64,000 nucleotides of DNA from Shimia sediminis (lineage in GTDB: Bacteria; Pseudomonadota; Alphaproteobacteria; Rhodobacterales; Rhodobacteraceae), in NCBI RefSeq assembly GCF_003990645.1, contig NZ_RYZK01000004.1, forward strand, positions 348,230 through 412,229, written 5' to 3'. The position numbers and the translations under genes are program-made. Shown one piece after another: positions 16,180 through 24,033 of the stretch (positions are counted from its first letter, which is position 1; every line of letters begins with the position of its first letter). Under the pieces are notes generated by a model. That model did not search any database and was not told the origin of the DNA. It saw only the letters and a list, made by a program, of their open reading frames with translations.

Positions 16180-17210
16180 TTCAGCGCCTCCTCAAGCGAA
16201 ATGGGCTGGCCGGTGCGGATGCTTTCGTCCGCAGCCAGACAAACAGCGAGCGAGCTTACGGCGTCGCTCATGTGGCGGGTCAGGTCGATGTCATCGGTGA
16301 TGGCGCGCAGCATGAATGCCTGTTCAGCGTCGCAAAGCACCTGATGCCCGGGCTCTTCCGGCATGTCGATGCTGCGGTCGCCTGATGGCGTATGGACAAG
16401 AATGCCGCCGACACGGGTGTGGCCATCAATGTCCGACGAGGCCCCCTTGTTGCCCTCGGTAATGGACACCGCGCCGTTCGGGCTGACGATGTCCTTCACG
16501 AAAAAGGCGGTTTCCGACATCATTGGGCCCCATCCGGCTTCGTACCAGCCAACGGATCCGTCCGCAAAGACCACCTGGAACTGGCCATAGTTGTACATGT
16601 CGGGCGCGATTTCATCGCTGAGCCGCAGCCCCATGCCATGCACCCGCACCGGTGCAGCATCGGTGATCTGGCACATGACGTCCACATAGTGCACGCCACA
16701 ATCCACGATGGGAGAGGTCGTTTGCATCAGCGCTTTGTGGGTTTCCCATTCGTCGCCCGTGCTTTGCTGGTTGAGGTTCAGGCGGAACACATAGGGTCCG
16801 CCCAGGGCGCGCGCCTCGTCAATCAACCTTACCCACGAGGGATGGTGGCGCAGGATATAGCCGACGACAAGCTTGCGACCGGTACGTGTCGCTGTTTCAA
16901 CCACGCGCTTTGCATCAGCCACGGTCATCGCGAGGGGTTTCTCAACGAAGACATGCGCACCGGCCTCCAACGCGGCAATGGCATAGTCGGCGTGGGTGTC
17001 TGTATAGGTCGCGATGATCACCAGGTCCGGCGTCGTCGCAGCGAGTGCCGCGCCAAAGTCGGTGAACATGGGGTAGCTGGCGAGATCAGCGTGATCGACC
17101 CTGCCCGAGCGGGTCACCAGTCCGACAATGTTGGCTTTGGGATCGGCATGGTGTGCCAGTGCATGGCTGGCGCCCATGTTCCCCAACCCGGCGACAAGCA
17201 CGCGGATCAT
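16176..17210 (-). CDS. Gfo/Idh/MocA-family oxidoreductase
   Basis: 344 residues. The N-terminal Rossmann fold starts with VAGLGNMGASHA (NAD(P) binding). VEKPLAM carries the conserved catalytic Lys of the family, and the C-terminal alpha/beta domain spans about residues 130-340. Family members oxidise or epimerise sugars and cyclitols with NAD(P). It lies inside the sugar ABC operon with 4-bp overlaps on both sides, so it probably acts on the imported sugar, perhaps converting a modified amino sugar before kinase or MurQ action. That role is inferred. Confidence 0.9.
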   Translation of the reverse strand: MIRVLVAGLGNMGASHALAHHADPKANIVGLVTRSGRVDHADLASYPMFTDFGAALAATTPDLVIIATYTDTHADYAIAALEAGAHVFVEKPLAMTVADAKRVVETATRTGRKLVVGYILRHHPSWVRLIDEARALGGPYVFRLNLNQQSTGDEWETHKALMQTTSPIVDCGVHYVDVMCQITDAAPVRVHGMGLRLSDEIAPDMYNYGQFQVVFADGSVGWYEAGWGPMMSETAFFVKDIVSPNGAVSITEGNKGASSDIDGHTRVGGILVHTPSGDRSIDMPEEPGHQVLCDAEQAFMLRAITDDIDLTRHMSDAVSSLAVCLAADESIRTGQPISLEEALK

Positions 17211-18046
17211 TTGACTGCCCCCGACGTGATGCCTCGGATCAACTGACGCGAGAAGATAACGTACAGCACCAGCACCGGCAGGATCGCCATGGACAGCGCC
17301 GACAGCACTGCGTTCCAGTCAGTCACGAACTGGCCGATGAAGACCTGCGATCCAAGCGTCAGCGTTTTCGTTTCTTCCGCCGGAGCCAGGATCAGCGGAA
17401 ACCAGAGGTCATTCCAGATCGGGATCATGTTGAACACCGCAACGGTTGCCATCGCAGGACGCACCAGCGGAACCACGAGGCGGAAAAAGATCGTGTATTC
17501 GCTGAGCCCGTCGATGCGACCGGCGTTTTTGAGGTCGTCCGAAACCTGGCGCATGAATTCGCTTAGGATGAACACCGCCAGCGGCAGGCCCTGTGCCGTA
17601 TAGACCAGGATCAGCGCCCAAAGAGTATTCACCAACCCTGTAGCCACCATCATGTCCAAAATCGCAACGGTGCCGATCCGGATCGGGATCATGATCCCGA
17701 GTGCCAGGTAGAGCCCCATCAACAGGTTGCCTTTGAACCTGTACTCGCTCAGCGCATAGGCTGCCATCGCACCAAACAGCAACACGAAGAACAGTGTGGC
17801 CACGGTCACGATCATCGAGTTCTGGAAGTAGAGAAAGAAATCCCCCTGCTTCATCACAGTTTCATAGCCAATGGTCGAAAAGCTCTCGGAATTCGGCAGC
17901 GCCAAAGGCTCGCGGAAAATCGACCTGCGTTCCTTGAACGAGTTTATAATGATGATGAAAACAGGGAACAGCGCGATCAATGTGTAGAGGATCAACGCCC
18001 CATGCATCATCACGGTGTTAAGGGGGTTTGAGCGGGCCTTGTTCAT
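17207..18046 (-). CDS. Sugar ABC transporter permease (MalG type)
   Basis: 279 residues with about six membrane segments. The EAA loop of CUT1 permeases is present near the C-terminal third (DDLKNAGRIDGLSEYTIFFR). An ATG at 18046 with AAGGGTGA upstream is preferred to an in-frame start at 18112, which would overlap the upstream permease gene. The gap to that gene is 10 bp. It forms the membrane channel with the MalF-type partner. Confidence 0.92.
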   Translation of the reverse strand: MNKARSNPLNTVMMHGALILYTLIALFPVFIIIINSFKERRSIFREPLALPNSESFSTIGYETVMKQGDFFLYFQNSMIVTVATLFFVLLFGAMAAYALSEYRFKGNLLMGLYLALGIMIPIRIGTVAILDMMVATGLVNTLWALILVYTAQGLPLAVFILSEFMRQVSDDLKNAGRIDGLSEYTIFFRLVVPLVRPAMATVAVFNMIPIWNDLWFPLILAPAEETKTLTLGSQVFIGQFVTDWNAVLSALSMAILPVLVLYVIFSRQLIRGITSGAVK

Positions 18047-18056
18047 AGCGTCACCC

Positions 18057-18971
18057 TTACAGCTGATAGCGGCGCATCCGGGTCTGGATGCCAAAGAGGT
18101 AAATGCAAACACCGATCAGGATGATTGCGAACATCGCACCGGCAATAGCGGATCCCATGTGCGGATCGCCAAGTTGAAGCTGGAAGCCAAAAAAAGTGCG
18201 ATACATGAAGGTCCCCAGGATGTCCGTTGAAAAGTCCGGGCCCGCCAGCGCTCCTTGTGCGGCATAAATCAGGTCGAAGGCGTTGAAGTTGCCAACAAAC
18301 GTCAGGATCGAGATGATCCCGATCGACGGCAGGATCAGCGGCAGCTTGATCTTCCAGAACGCGGACAGGCCGGTAATCCCGTCAACCTCACCCGCCTCGA
18401 GTATTTCCTCGGGAATGGTCAGAAGGGCTGCGTAGATCAGCATCATCGGAATGCCGATAAACTGCCAGACCGAGACAAGCGCCAGGGTGGTCAGCGCGTA
18501 TTCCTCTTTGCCAAGCCAGGGCGCATAAAGCGACTTGAGGCCGACCCAGTCCAACATGCCGGGCGCGATGCCCCAGATCGGCGAAAGGATCAGTTTCCAT
18601 GCAAAACCGACAATAACGAAGGACAGGATGGTCGGGATAAATATCGCCGACCGGTACAAGGCCGCGAACCGCAGGCGCGGATGACTGAGCAGCGCCGCCA
18701 ATGCGATGCCAATCGGGTTCTGGACCAGCATGTGCACAATGAAGAACCAGAAATTGTTGCCAAGCGCATTCCAGAATTGCTCTGACCAGATCGGGTCAAA
18801 AAACAGGGTTCGGAAGTTTTCGAGGCCGACAAAGACGCGTTCTTGGTCAACCCGTGAATACAAAGCAAGCCGGAGCGTGTTGAACAACGGGAAAACCATC
18901 ACGGCGGAATAGACAATGACGGCCGGCGCAAGGAACACGAGAATATGCCAGCGGATGCGAGCCTTGTTCAT
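18057..18971 (-). CDS. Sugar ABC transporter permease (MalF/UgpA type)
   Basis: 304 residues with six predicted membrane segments. The conserved EAA-type loop is seen in LEAGEVDGITGLSAFWKIKLP. It pairs with the MalG-type permease downstream. A strong GC-rich hairpin separates it from the binding-protein gene, consistent with lower expression of the permeases than of the binding protein. Confidence 0.92.
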   Translation of the reverse strand: MNKARIRWHILVFLAPAVIVYSAVMVFPLFNTLRLALYSRVDQERVFVGLENFRTLFFDPIWSEQFWNALGNNFWFFIVHMLVQNPIGIALAALLSHPRLRFAALYRSAIFIPTILSFVIVGFAWKLILSPIWGIAPGMLDWVGLKSLYAPWLGKEEYALTTLALVSVWQFIGIPMMLIYAALLTIPEEILEAGEVDGITGLSAFWKIKLPLILPSIGIISILTFVGNFNAFDLIYAAQGALAGPDFSTDILGTFMYRTFFGFQLQLGDPHMGSAIAGAMFAIILIGVCIYLFGIQTRMRRYQL

Positions 18972-18994
18972 GGGTCAGTCTCCGGGATTGAGAG

Positions 18995-19020
18995 GCCCCG
19001 GGCGCATCCGCGTCCGGGGC
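18995..19020 (-). terminator. Intercistronic hairpin after the binding-protein gene
   Basis: GCCCCGG and CCGGGGC arms flank a 12-nt loop between the binding-protein and permease genes. No T-run follows on the minus strand, so it is more likely an mRNA-stabilising or attenuating hairpin than a full terminator. Confidence 0.5.
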
Positions 19021-19039
19021 GATGAGCAGTGTCGGGAGG

Positions 19040-20293
19040 TTACTGCTGCGGCGTGTACCAGCTGGCCAAGCCGTCCTGAAGTTTCTGGCCAAGTTCTTCA
19101 GGAGACGATGCCCCCTTGATTGCGGCCACGGACGCACCCCAGGTGTCATTCTCCAGGTTCGGTGTCCCGCGCGACAAGATCTGATAGGTGGAGCGGATCG
19201 TGCTTTCGCACTCACCACGCCAGCTGACGAATTCTGCCGCCAGCGGATCGGCAATTTCGACAGGCGCCGACGACAGCGGGAAGAAGCCCGGCAGAGCGTT
19301 GGCAAAGATCGTGGCGAACTCTGGGCTGGCGACCCAGGCCAGGAACGTCTGGGCTGCTTCCGGGTTGGCAGTTGCCGCATTCATGCCGATGCCAATGTCG
19401 GTATGATCCGAGATATAGCAGGTGTCACCAGCCTTGCGCACCGGTGGCTTGAAGGCGCCCATCTCAAAATCTGCGAGGCTGTTAAAGCCCGAGACTTCCC
19501 AGGACCCGGCAGGATAGATCGCTGCGCGGCCGAGGGTAAAGATGTTCTGGCTGTCGGGATAGGTCTGCGCCTCGTAGCCGTCACCAAGGTACGCGCCCCA
19601 GCGGGCCAGCGTTGCATAAGGCGCGACCCAGGCTTCGTCGGTCAGCTTCTGGTCACCGGCGATCAGGGCCAGGCGACCCTCTTCACCTTTCCAATAGTTC
19701 GGACCGATGTTGTTGTAGCCCATCGTGGCCGCTTCCCATTGGTCGTTGGTGCCCATGGCCATCGGGATATAGCTGCCGTCGGCCTTGATCGCCTCGAGCG
19801 CAGCAAAGAACTCGTCCTCGGTTTCGGGCACCGCGATGCCGAGGTCGGCAAAGGCATCCTTGTTGTAGATGAAGCCGTGGATCACCGAAGCCATCGGCAC
19901 GCAGAAGCTGGCCGAGCCGTCGTCTGTCTGCCACGCGGATTTCGCGACATCCGAGAAGTTGCTCATCGCGTCCAGACCGCTGAGGTCGGCAAGGTGGCCT
20001 GCTTCATAAAGCGCCAGCGATGCATCGAAGGGGCGGCATGTGATGATGTCGCCTGCAGACCCTGCGTCGAGTTTCGAGTTGAGAACAGCGTTGTATTCTG
20101 CCGGGGCCGAGGGTGTAAAGTTCACCTTGATACCGGGATTTTGGGCTTCGAAGGCCGGAATGATTTTTTCCTGCCACAGCTTGAGGTCATCGTTGCGCCA
20201 GCTTTCGATGTTCAGCGTTACGTCGTCTGCCAGCGCGCTCGTGGTGGCGAGCGCAGTTGTAAGCAGCGCGATTCCAATTGTGTTTCGTGTCAT
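19040..20293 (-). CDS. Sugar ABC transporter substrate-binding protein
   Basis: 417 residues. Signal peptide: MTRNTIGIALLTTALATTSALA. The rest matches the extracellular solute-binding family 1 (CUT1): LNIESWRNDDLKLWQEKIIPAFEAQNPGIKVNF at the mature N terminus and AAIYPAGSWEVSGF in the middle. It sits in the periplasm and delivers substrate to the MalF/MalG-type permeases. It is the second gene of the minus-strand operon, overlapping murQ by 4 bp. That coupling points to an amino sugar such as MurNAc, GlcNAc or a peptidoglycan disaccharide as ligand, which is inference. Confidence 0.92.
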   Translation of the reverse strand: MTRNTIGIALLTTALATTSALADDVTLNIESWRNDDLKLWQEKIIPAFEAQNPGIKVNFTPSAPAEYNAVLNSKLDAGSAGDIITCRPFDASLALYEAGHLADLSGLDAMSNFSDVAKSAWQTDDGSASFCVPMASVIHGFIYNKDAFADLGIAVPETEDEFFAALEAIKADGSYIPMAMGTNDQWEAATMGYNNIGPNYWKGEEGRLALIAGDQKLTDEAWVAPYATLARWGAYLGDGYEAQTYPDSQNIFTLGRAAIYPAGSWEVSGFNSLADFEMGAFKPPVRKAGDTCYISDHTDIGIGMNAATANPEAAQTFLAWVASPEFATIFANALPGFFPLSSAPVEIADPLAAEFVSWRGECESTIRSTYQILSRGTPNLENDTWGASVAAIKGASSPEELGQKLQDGLASWYTPQQ

Positions 20294-21198
20294 GACATCC
20301 TCCCTTGGGTGCTTGATTTCAGTCGCGCCAGCGCGGCGCGCAGATTTCCTTCGGTTTCACGAAGAAGAGCTCGGGCGGCATCGGGGGTTTGCCCTGATGC
20401 AACCAAAACAGCGGGTTTAACGAGGCCACCAGAGACGTCGAGTGCGGCGGCGGCCGTATCCTCGGCCACCCCGGCAACGTGCGAGACGATACCAGTGGCC
20501 CGGGCGCGCAGTTTGGTGTTGTCCGCACGCAGGTTCACCATCATGCCATCATGGACATGACCAAGCTCGATCGCCATGAGGGTCGAGAGCATGTTGAGCG
20601 CGATTTTCTGGGCCGTTCCCGCGCCCATGCGCGTCGACCCTGACAGCACCTCGGGTGGGGTGGCCAGCAAGATCGGGTGGTCGGACATTTCCAGCAAAGG
20701 CGATCCGGCATTGTTGGCAATCGCGATAACCTTGGCCCCGGTCGCGCGCGCAAGTGCGGCGGCCTTCAGAGTATAGGGCGTGGTGCCGCTGGCCGAGACC
20801 GCGATCACGGCGTCGTCAGCGCCCAGCCCGCCCAGCGCCCGGTCAAGGCCCGTTGTTTCGTCTTCGGTGCCACCGGGCATTTCGACGCCCGTGGGCAGGC
20901 CACCGGCCATGTGAATACGCAGTTGATCCGGGGATATCGAAAAGGTGCCACCCAGCTCCTGGGCATCGGCAGCAGCCATCAGGCCGGACGACCCGGCTGC
21001 GACATAGTGAAGAGTGCCACCCGCCCGTAAAGCCCGCGCCAGCATACGGGCGCCACCGGCAATGTCCGATGCAACAGCGCGCACTGCCTCTGCCGCGGCG
21101 ATCTGCCCGTCCACCAGCAACACCGCCGCCTCGGCAAGCGGGCGGCCATCAAGACCCTTCGCCTGATCGTGCAATGCTTCGGTTCCCGGTATCGGCAT
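20290..21198 (-). CDS. murQ: N-acetylmuramic acid 6-phosphate etherase MurQ
   Basis: 302 residues, the normal length. A SIS domain contains YVAAGSSGLMAAADAQELGGTF, with the acidic residue of the ELGGTF region expected to act in ether cleavage, and the phosphosugar motif SASGTTPYTL. SGSTRMGAGTAQKIALNMLST is typical of MurQ, and a C-terminal helical domain follows. The enzyme splits MurNAc-6-phosphate into GlcNAc-6-phosphate and D-lactate in the cytoplasm. It is the first gene of the minus-strand operon, with a GntR-type operator candidate directly upstream. Its substrate would be made by the divergent BadF-type kinase and its product used by NagA. Confidence 0.92.
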   Translation of the reverse strand: MPIPGTEALHDQAKGLDGRPLAEAAVLLVDGQIAAAEAVRAVASDIAGGARMLARALRAGGTLHYVAAGSSGLMAAADAQELGGTFSISPDQLRIHMAGGLPTGVEMPGGTEDETTGLDRALGGLGADDAVIAVSASGTTPYTLKAAALARATGAKVIAIANNAGSPLLEMSDHPILLATPPEVLSGSTRMGAGTAQKIALNMLSTLMAIELGHVHDGMMVNLRADNTKLRARATGIVSHVAGVAEDTAAAALDVSGGLVKPAVLVASGQTPDAARALLRETEGNLRAALARLKSSTQGRMS

Positions 21199-21221
21199 GT
21201 GATTCCCCCTTTCGCCGATTA

Positions 21222-21239
21222 AATACCATTATAATACCT
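21222..21239 (-). promoter_or_regulatory. GntR-type operator candidate in front of murQ
   Basis: On the minus strand AGGTATTATAATGGTATT: two GGTATT half-units 11 bp apart. It nearly matches the site at 21342-21359 (16 of 18 bases), so both divergent units carry one copy. The regulator is probably the GntR/UTRA protein at 22238. Confidence 0.6.
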
Positions 21240-21280
21240 TTTGTCCATCATTTCTTTTCGGCGCAGAGTTTCGGTAAGTT

Positions 21281-21307
21281 TTTCAGCCATTTCAGCCATT
21301 TCAGCCA
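21281..21307. repeat. Three tandem copies of TTTCAGCCA
   Basis: Perfect 9-bp unit repeated three times without spacer in the divergent region between murQ and the kinase. It could be a slippage product or part of the promoter architecture between the two operators. Confidence 0.7.
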
Positions 21308-21341
21308 ATTTGGCACGCTTTAGGTCTTTCGTTTGGTTCAT

Positions 21342-21359
21342 AGGTATTATATAGGTATT
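21342..21359 (+). promoter_or_regulatory. GntR-type operator candidate in front of the kinase operon
   Basis: AGGTATTATATAGGTATT: two AGGTATT units spaced 11 bp (one helical turn). It ends 3 bp before the kinase ATG at 21363, so a bound repressor would block transcription or initiation. It replaces a normal ribosome-binding site, suggesting a leaderless or weakly initiated transcript. Confidence 0.6.
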
Positions 21360-21362
21360 GTT

Positions 21363-22241
21363 ATGAACAAGCCCAATCATACCAACGTGCTGGCCGTCGA
21401 TGGCGGTGGAACGCGGTGCCGCGTTGCGCTGCGCACGGCAGGGCGTGTGCTGACGGCAGAGACCGGATCAGCCAATGTCACGAGCGACTTTGACGGCGGC
21501 GTGGCCCAGATCATGAAGGCACTACATGCCCTGTCAGAGCGGGCGGGCATCGGGCTTGATGCACTTGCACGCTATCCGGCATTCGTTGGTCTGGCGGGCG
21601 TCACTGGCCCGGAAATTGCCGACCGACTGCGCGCCGCGCTGCCATTTCAGATTTTGCGCGTGGAGGACGACCGGCTTGCCGCACTGCGCGGCGCTCTTGG
21701 AGATCGCGAGGGGGCCGTTGCGCACTCTGGAACCGGGTCGTTTTATGCAGCGCAGATTGCCGGCACCGCCCGGTTCTCGGGCGGCTGGGGGCCGGTTCTG
21801 GGGGATGAGGCCTCAGCGCAATGGGTTGGCCGGACTGCGCTGCGCCTTACGCTCGAGGCAGTTGATGGGCGCGCGCAAATGACAGCGCTGAGCGAGACAC
21901 TGTTGGCACAACTCGGAGGGGCTGCCGGGATTGTCAGCTTTGGTCGCACGGCCCGCCCACCTGAGTTTGGCGCACTTGCACCGATGGTGACGCAGGCAGC
22001 ACAAGAGAACGACCCCCTGGGCACACGTATCATGACAGATGGGGCATCAGAAATCGCGCGCAGCCTGTCCTCTATCGGGTGGCAGCCGGGATTGACGATC
22101 TGCCTGACAGGCGGCATTGCCCCTCAGTTCCAGCCTTATCTGCCCCCAGAGATGCAGGTCGATGTTGCGCCGGCGGCAGGTGAGCCCCTGTCCGGCGCGC
22201 TGGAACTGGCCTGTGAACTTGCAACGGAGATGTCCTCATGA
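21363..22241 (+). CDS. BadF/BadG-type amino-sugar kinase (MurK/NagK-like)
   Basis: 292 residues. The N terminus VLAVDGGGTRCRVAL is the phosphate-1 motif of the actin-like ATPase fold. GAVAHSGTGSFYAA and GGWGPVLGDEASAQW are the phosphate-2 and sugar-kinase segments of the BadF/BadG/NAGK group, and LTGGIAPQF is near the adenosine motif. Known relatives include N-acetylglucosamine kinases and the clostridial MurK, which phosphorylates both MurNAc and GlcNAc. Given murQ, a NagB-type gene and nagA around it, it most likely makes MurNAc-6-P and/or GlcNAc-6-P from ABC-imported free sugar. ATG 21363 is preferred to 21333, which would cover the operator. It overlaps the regulator gene by 4 bp. Confidence 0.88.
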   Translation: MNKPNHTNVLAVDGGGTRCRVALRTAGRVLTAETGSANVTSDFDGGVAQIMKALHALSERAGIGLDALARYPAFVGLAGVTGPEIADRLRAALPFQILRVEDDRLAALRGALGDREGAVAHSGTGSFYAAQIAGTARFSGGWGPVLGDEASAQWVGRTALRLTLEAVDGRAQMTALSETLLAQLGGAAGIVSFGRTARPPEFGALAPMVTQAAQENDPLGTRIMTDGASEIARSLSSIGWQPGLTICLTGGIAPQFQPYLPPEMQVDVAPAAGEPLSGALELACELATEMSS

Positions 22242-22987
22242 ATGCCGCCGAGTTTCTGCGCCCCGAAGCCTGGCTCGGCCAAAACGAAGGCCCGCGCTAT
22301 GTGCAATTGCGCCAGAGGCTGGAAAGCGGCATCGAAAGCGGTTTGCTGGCCCCCAATTCTTCGCTGCCGCCCGAGCGCGAGATTGCGGAAATCACCGAAT
22401 TGTCCCGGGTCACGGTCAGAAAGGCCATCCAAGAGCTGGTGCGTGAAGGGCTGATCGAACAGCGACAAGGCTCTGGATCTTTCATCCGCGAGCCGATGAA
22501 TCGCATGGAGCAGTCACTGTCGCATCTGACCTCGTTTACCGAGGACATGGCCGGGCGCGGCATGGAGACCACGTCGCTCTGGCTCGAAAGAGGGGTTTTT
22601 CTGCCGACACAAGCGGAAAAGGATGCGCTCAACCTCTCTGATGGTTCCGAAGTGGCCCGCATTCATCGCCTGCGTGAAGCAGGGGGACGACCCATGGCGC
22701 TCGAGCGTGCCTCGCTGCCGCTCGACGTGCTTCCCAACCCGCTCGAGGTGACCACATCGCTTTATGCAGTGCTCGATCAGAGGGGGGTACGCCCGGTCCG
22801 GGCTGTCCAGAAGATTTCCGCAATCAACCTCGAAGCGCGGGAGGCTGGCCTGTTGCATGTTCCGGAAGGAGCGGCCGGACTTTCCATAGAACGCACCTCT
22901 TACCTGGCCAGTGGTCGGGTCGCTGAACTTACCCGCTCGCTTTACCGCGGCGACGCCTACGATTTCGTGGCCGAGCTGCGCCTTTGA
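22238..22987 (+). CDS. GntR-family regulator of the HutC/UTRA type
   Basis: 249 residues. The N-terminal winged helix is clear (LPPEREIAEITELSRVTVRKAIQELVREGLI). The C-terminal UTRA ligand-binding domain (about residues 90-245) is related to regulators that sense GlcNAc-6-P or GlcN-6-P, such as NagR/YvoA. It lies inside the amino-sugar operon, overlapping the kinase by ATGA. It probably represses both divergent units through the AGGTATT sites; the effector is inferred to be a phosphorylated amino sugar. Confidence 0.9.
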   Translation: MNAAEFLRPEAWLGQNEGPRYVQLRQRLESGIESGLLAPNSSLPPEREIAEITELSRVTVRKAIQELVREGLIEQRQGSGSFIREPMNRMEQSLSHLTSFTEDMAGRGMETTSLWLERGVFLPTQAEKDALNLSDGSEVARIHRLREAGGRPMALERASLPLDVLPNPLEVTTSLYAVLDQRGVRPVRAVQKISAINLEAREAGLLHVPEGAAGLSIERTSYLASGRVAELTRSLYRGDAYDFVAELRL

Positions 22988-23004
22988 GAGAAAGGCTGCC
23001 AAAC

Positions 23005-24033
23005 ATGTCAACAATGCCCACCCTGATGCACCAGGAGGTGCGCGAAATTCCGTCGGCCGTAGAGCGTCTGCTGACCGAGGGCGGCGATGCCATCCGAGCG
23101 GCCGCCGCCCTGGCCCGCGACACCGATCCGCGCTATTTCATTTCCGTCGCACGCGGGTCATCCGATCACGCGGCGTCATTTCTGAAATACGCCAGCGAAC
23201 TGTTGTTGCGACTTCCCATGGCGTCGGTGGGGCCGTCTGTCAGCTCAGTCTACGGGGTCACGCTTGAGGCGCGAGGTGCCGTTGGCATCTCGGTTTCGCA
23301 ATCGGGCCAGAGTCCTGACATCGTGGCCATGACCCAGGCATTGCGCGACAGCGGTGCCCTGACCGTCGCAATCACGAACAATGCTGCTTCGCGGTTGGGT
23401 CAGACCGCAAATGTCACCCTGCCGATCCACGCCGGTCCGGAACTGAGCGTCGCGGCCACCAAAACCTTTGTCACGTCGCTGGTGGCCGGGCTCTGGTTTC
23501 TGGCTGAACTCTGCGAGGATGACGACCTCTTGCGCGCAATTCGCGCGTTGCCCGCGTTTCTTGAGCGTGCCACGCATTGTGACTGGTCTGCTGTCGCCGC
23601 GGCAATCGACGGTCGGTCGCTATTTACCATTGGTCGCGGCCCGTCCTGGGCAATTTCCAACGAGGCCGCGCTGAAATTCAAGGAAACGTGTCTCATTCAT
23701 GCCGAGAGCTACTCGTCGGCCGAGGTTCTGCACGGCCCGGTTTCGATTGTCGGCCGTGGTTTTCCGGTGATCGTCTTTTCCGCGCGCGACAAGGCCGAAC
23801 AGAAAGTGGCCGAGACTGCAGATGCGCTGGCCGACAAGGGGGCAAACGTTTTTGCGGTGACTGACAAGACCAACCGCGCAACGACACTGCCTCATGTACG
23901 CACCGACCACTGGCTGTGCGACCCGATCCCGGCCATTGTCTCGTTTTACGCGATGGTTGAAGAAATTGCGCGGGCTCAGGGCATCAATCCCGACAAGCCC
24001 CGGCACCTCAACAAGGTCACTGAAACGGTATGA
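23005..24033 (+). CDS. SIS-domain glucosamine-6-phosphate deaminase (NagB-II type)
   Basis: 342 residues with two SIS domains and no glutaminase domain, as in NagB-II and the isomerase half of GlmS. Typical motifs are VARGSSDHAASFLKY, SVSQSGQSPDI, ELSVAATKTFVTSL and KETCLIHAESYSSAEVLHGP. The enzyme would turn GlcN-6-P into fructose-6-P and ammonia. GAGAGAAAGG precedes ATG 23005; an upstream TTG at 22984 that overlaps the regulator gene is less likely. The next gene, nagA, overlaps by 4 bp, so both steps are coupled. Confidence 0.88.
   Translation: MSTMPTLMHQEVREIPSAVERLLTEGGDAIRAAAALARDTDPRYFISVARGSSDHAASFLKYASELLLRLPMASVGPSVSSVYGVTLEARGAVGISVSQSGQSPDIVAMTQALRDSGALTVAITNNAASRLGQTANVTLPIHAGPELSVAATKTFVTSLVAGLWFLAELCEDDDLLRAIRALPAFLERATHCDWSAVAAAIDGRSLFTIGRGPSWAISNEAALKFKETCLIHAESYSSAEVLHGPVSIVGRGFPVIVFSARDKAEQKVAETADALADKGANVFAVTDKTNRATTLPHVRTDHWLCDPIPAIVSFYAMVEEIARAQGINPDKPRHLNKVTETV

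Noticed and set aside
19022-20560. 512-codon plus-strand frame opposite the sugar-binding protein gene
   Set aside because: Shadow of the binding protein and murQ; the minus strand has signal peptide and family motifs.
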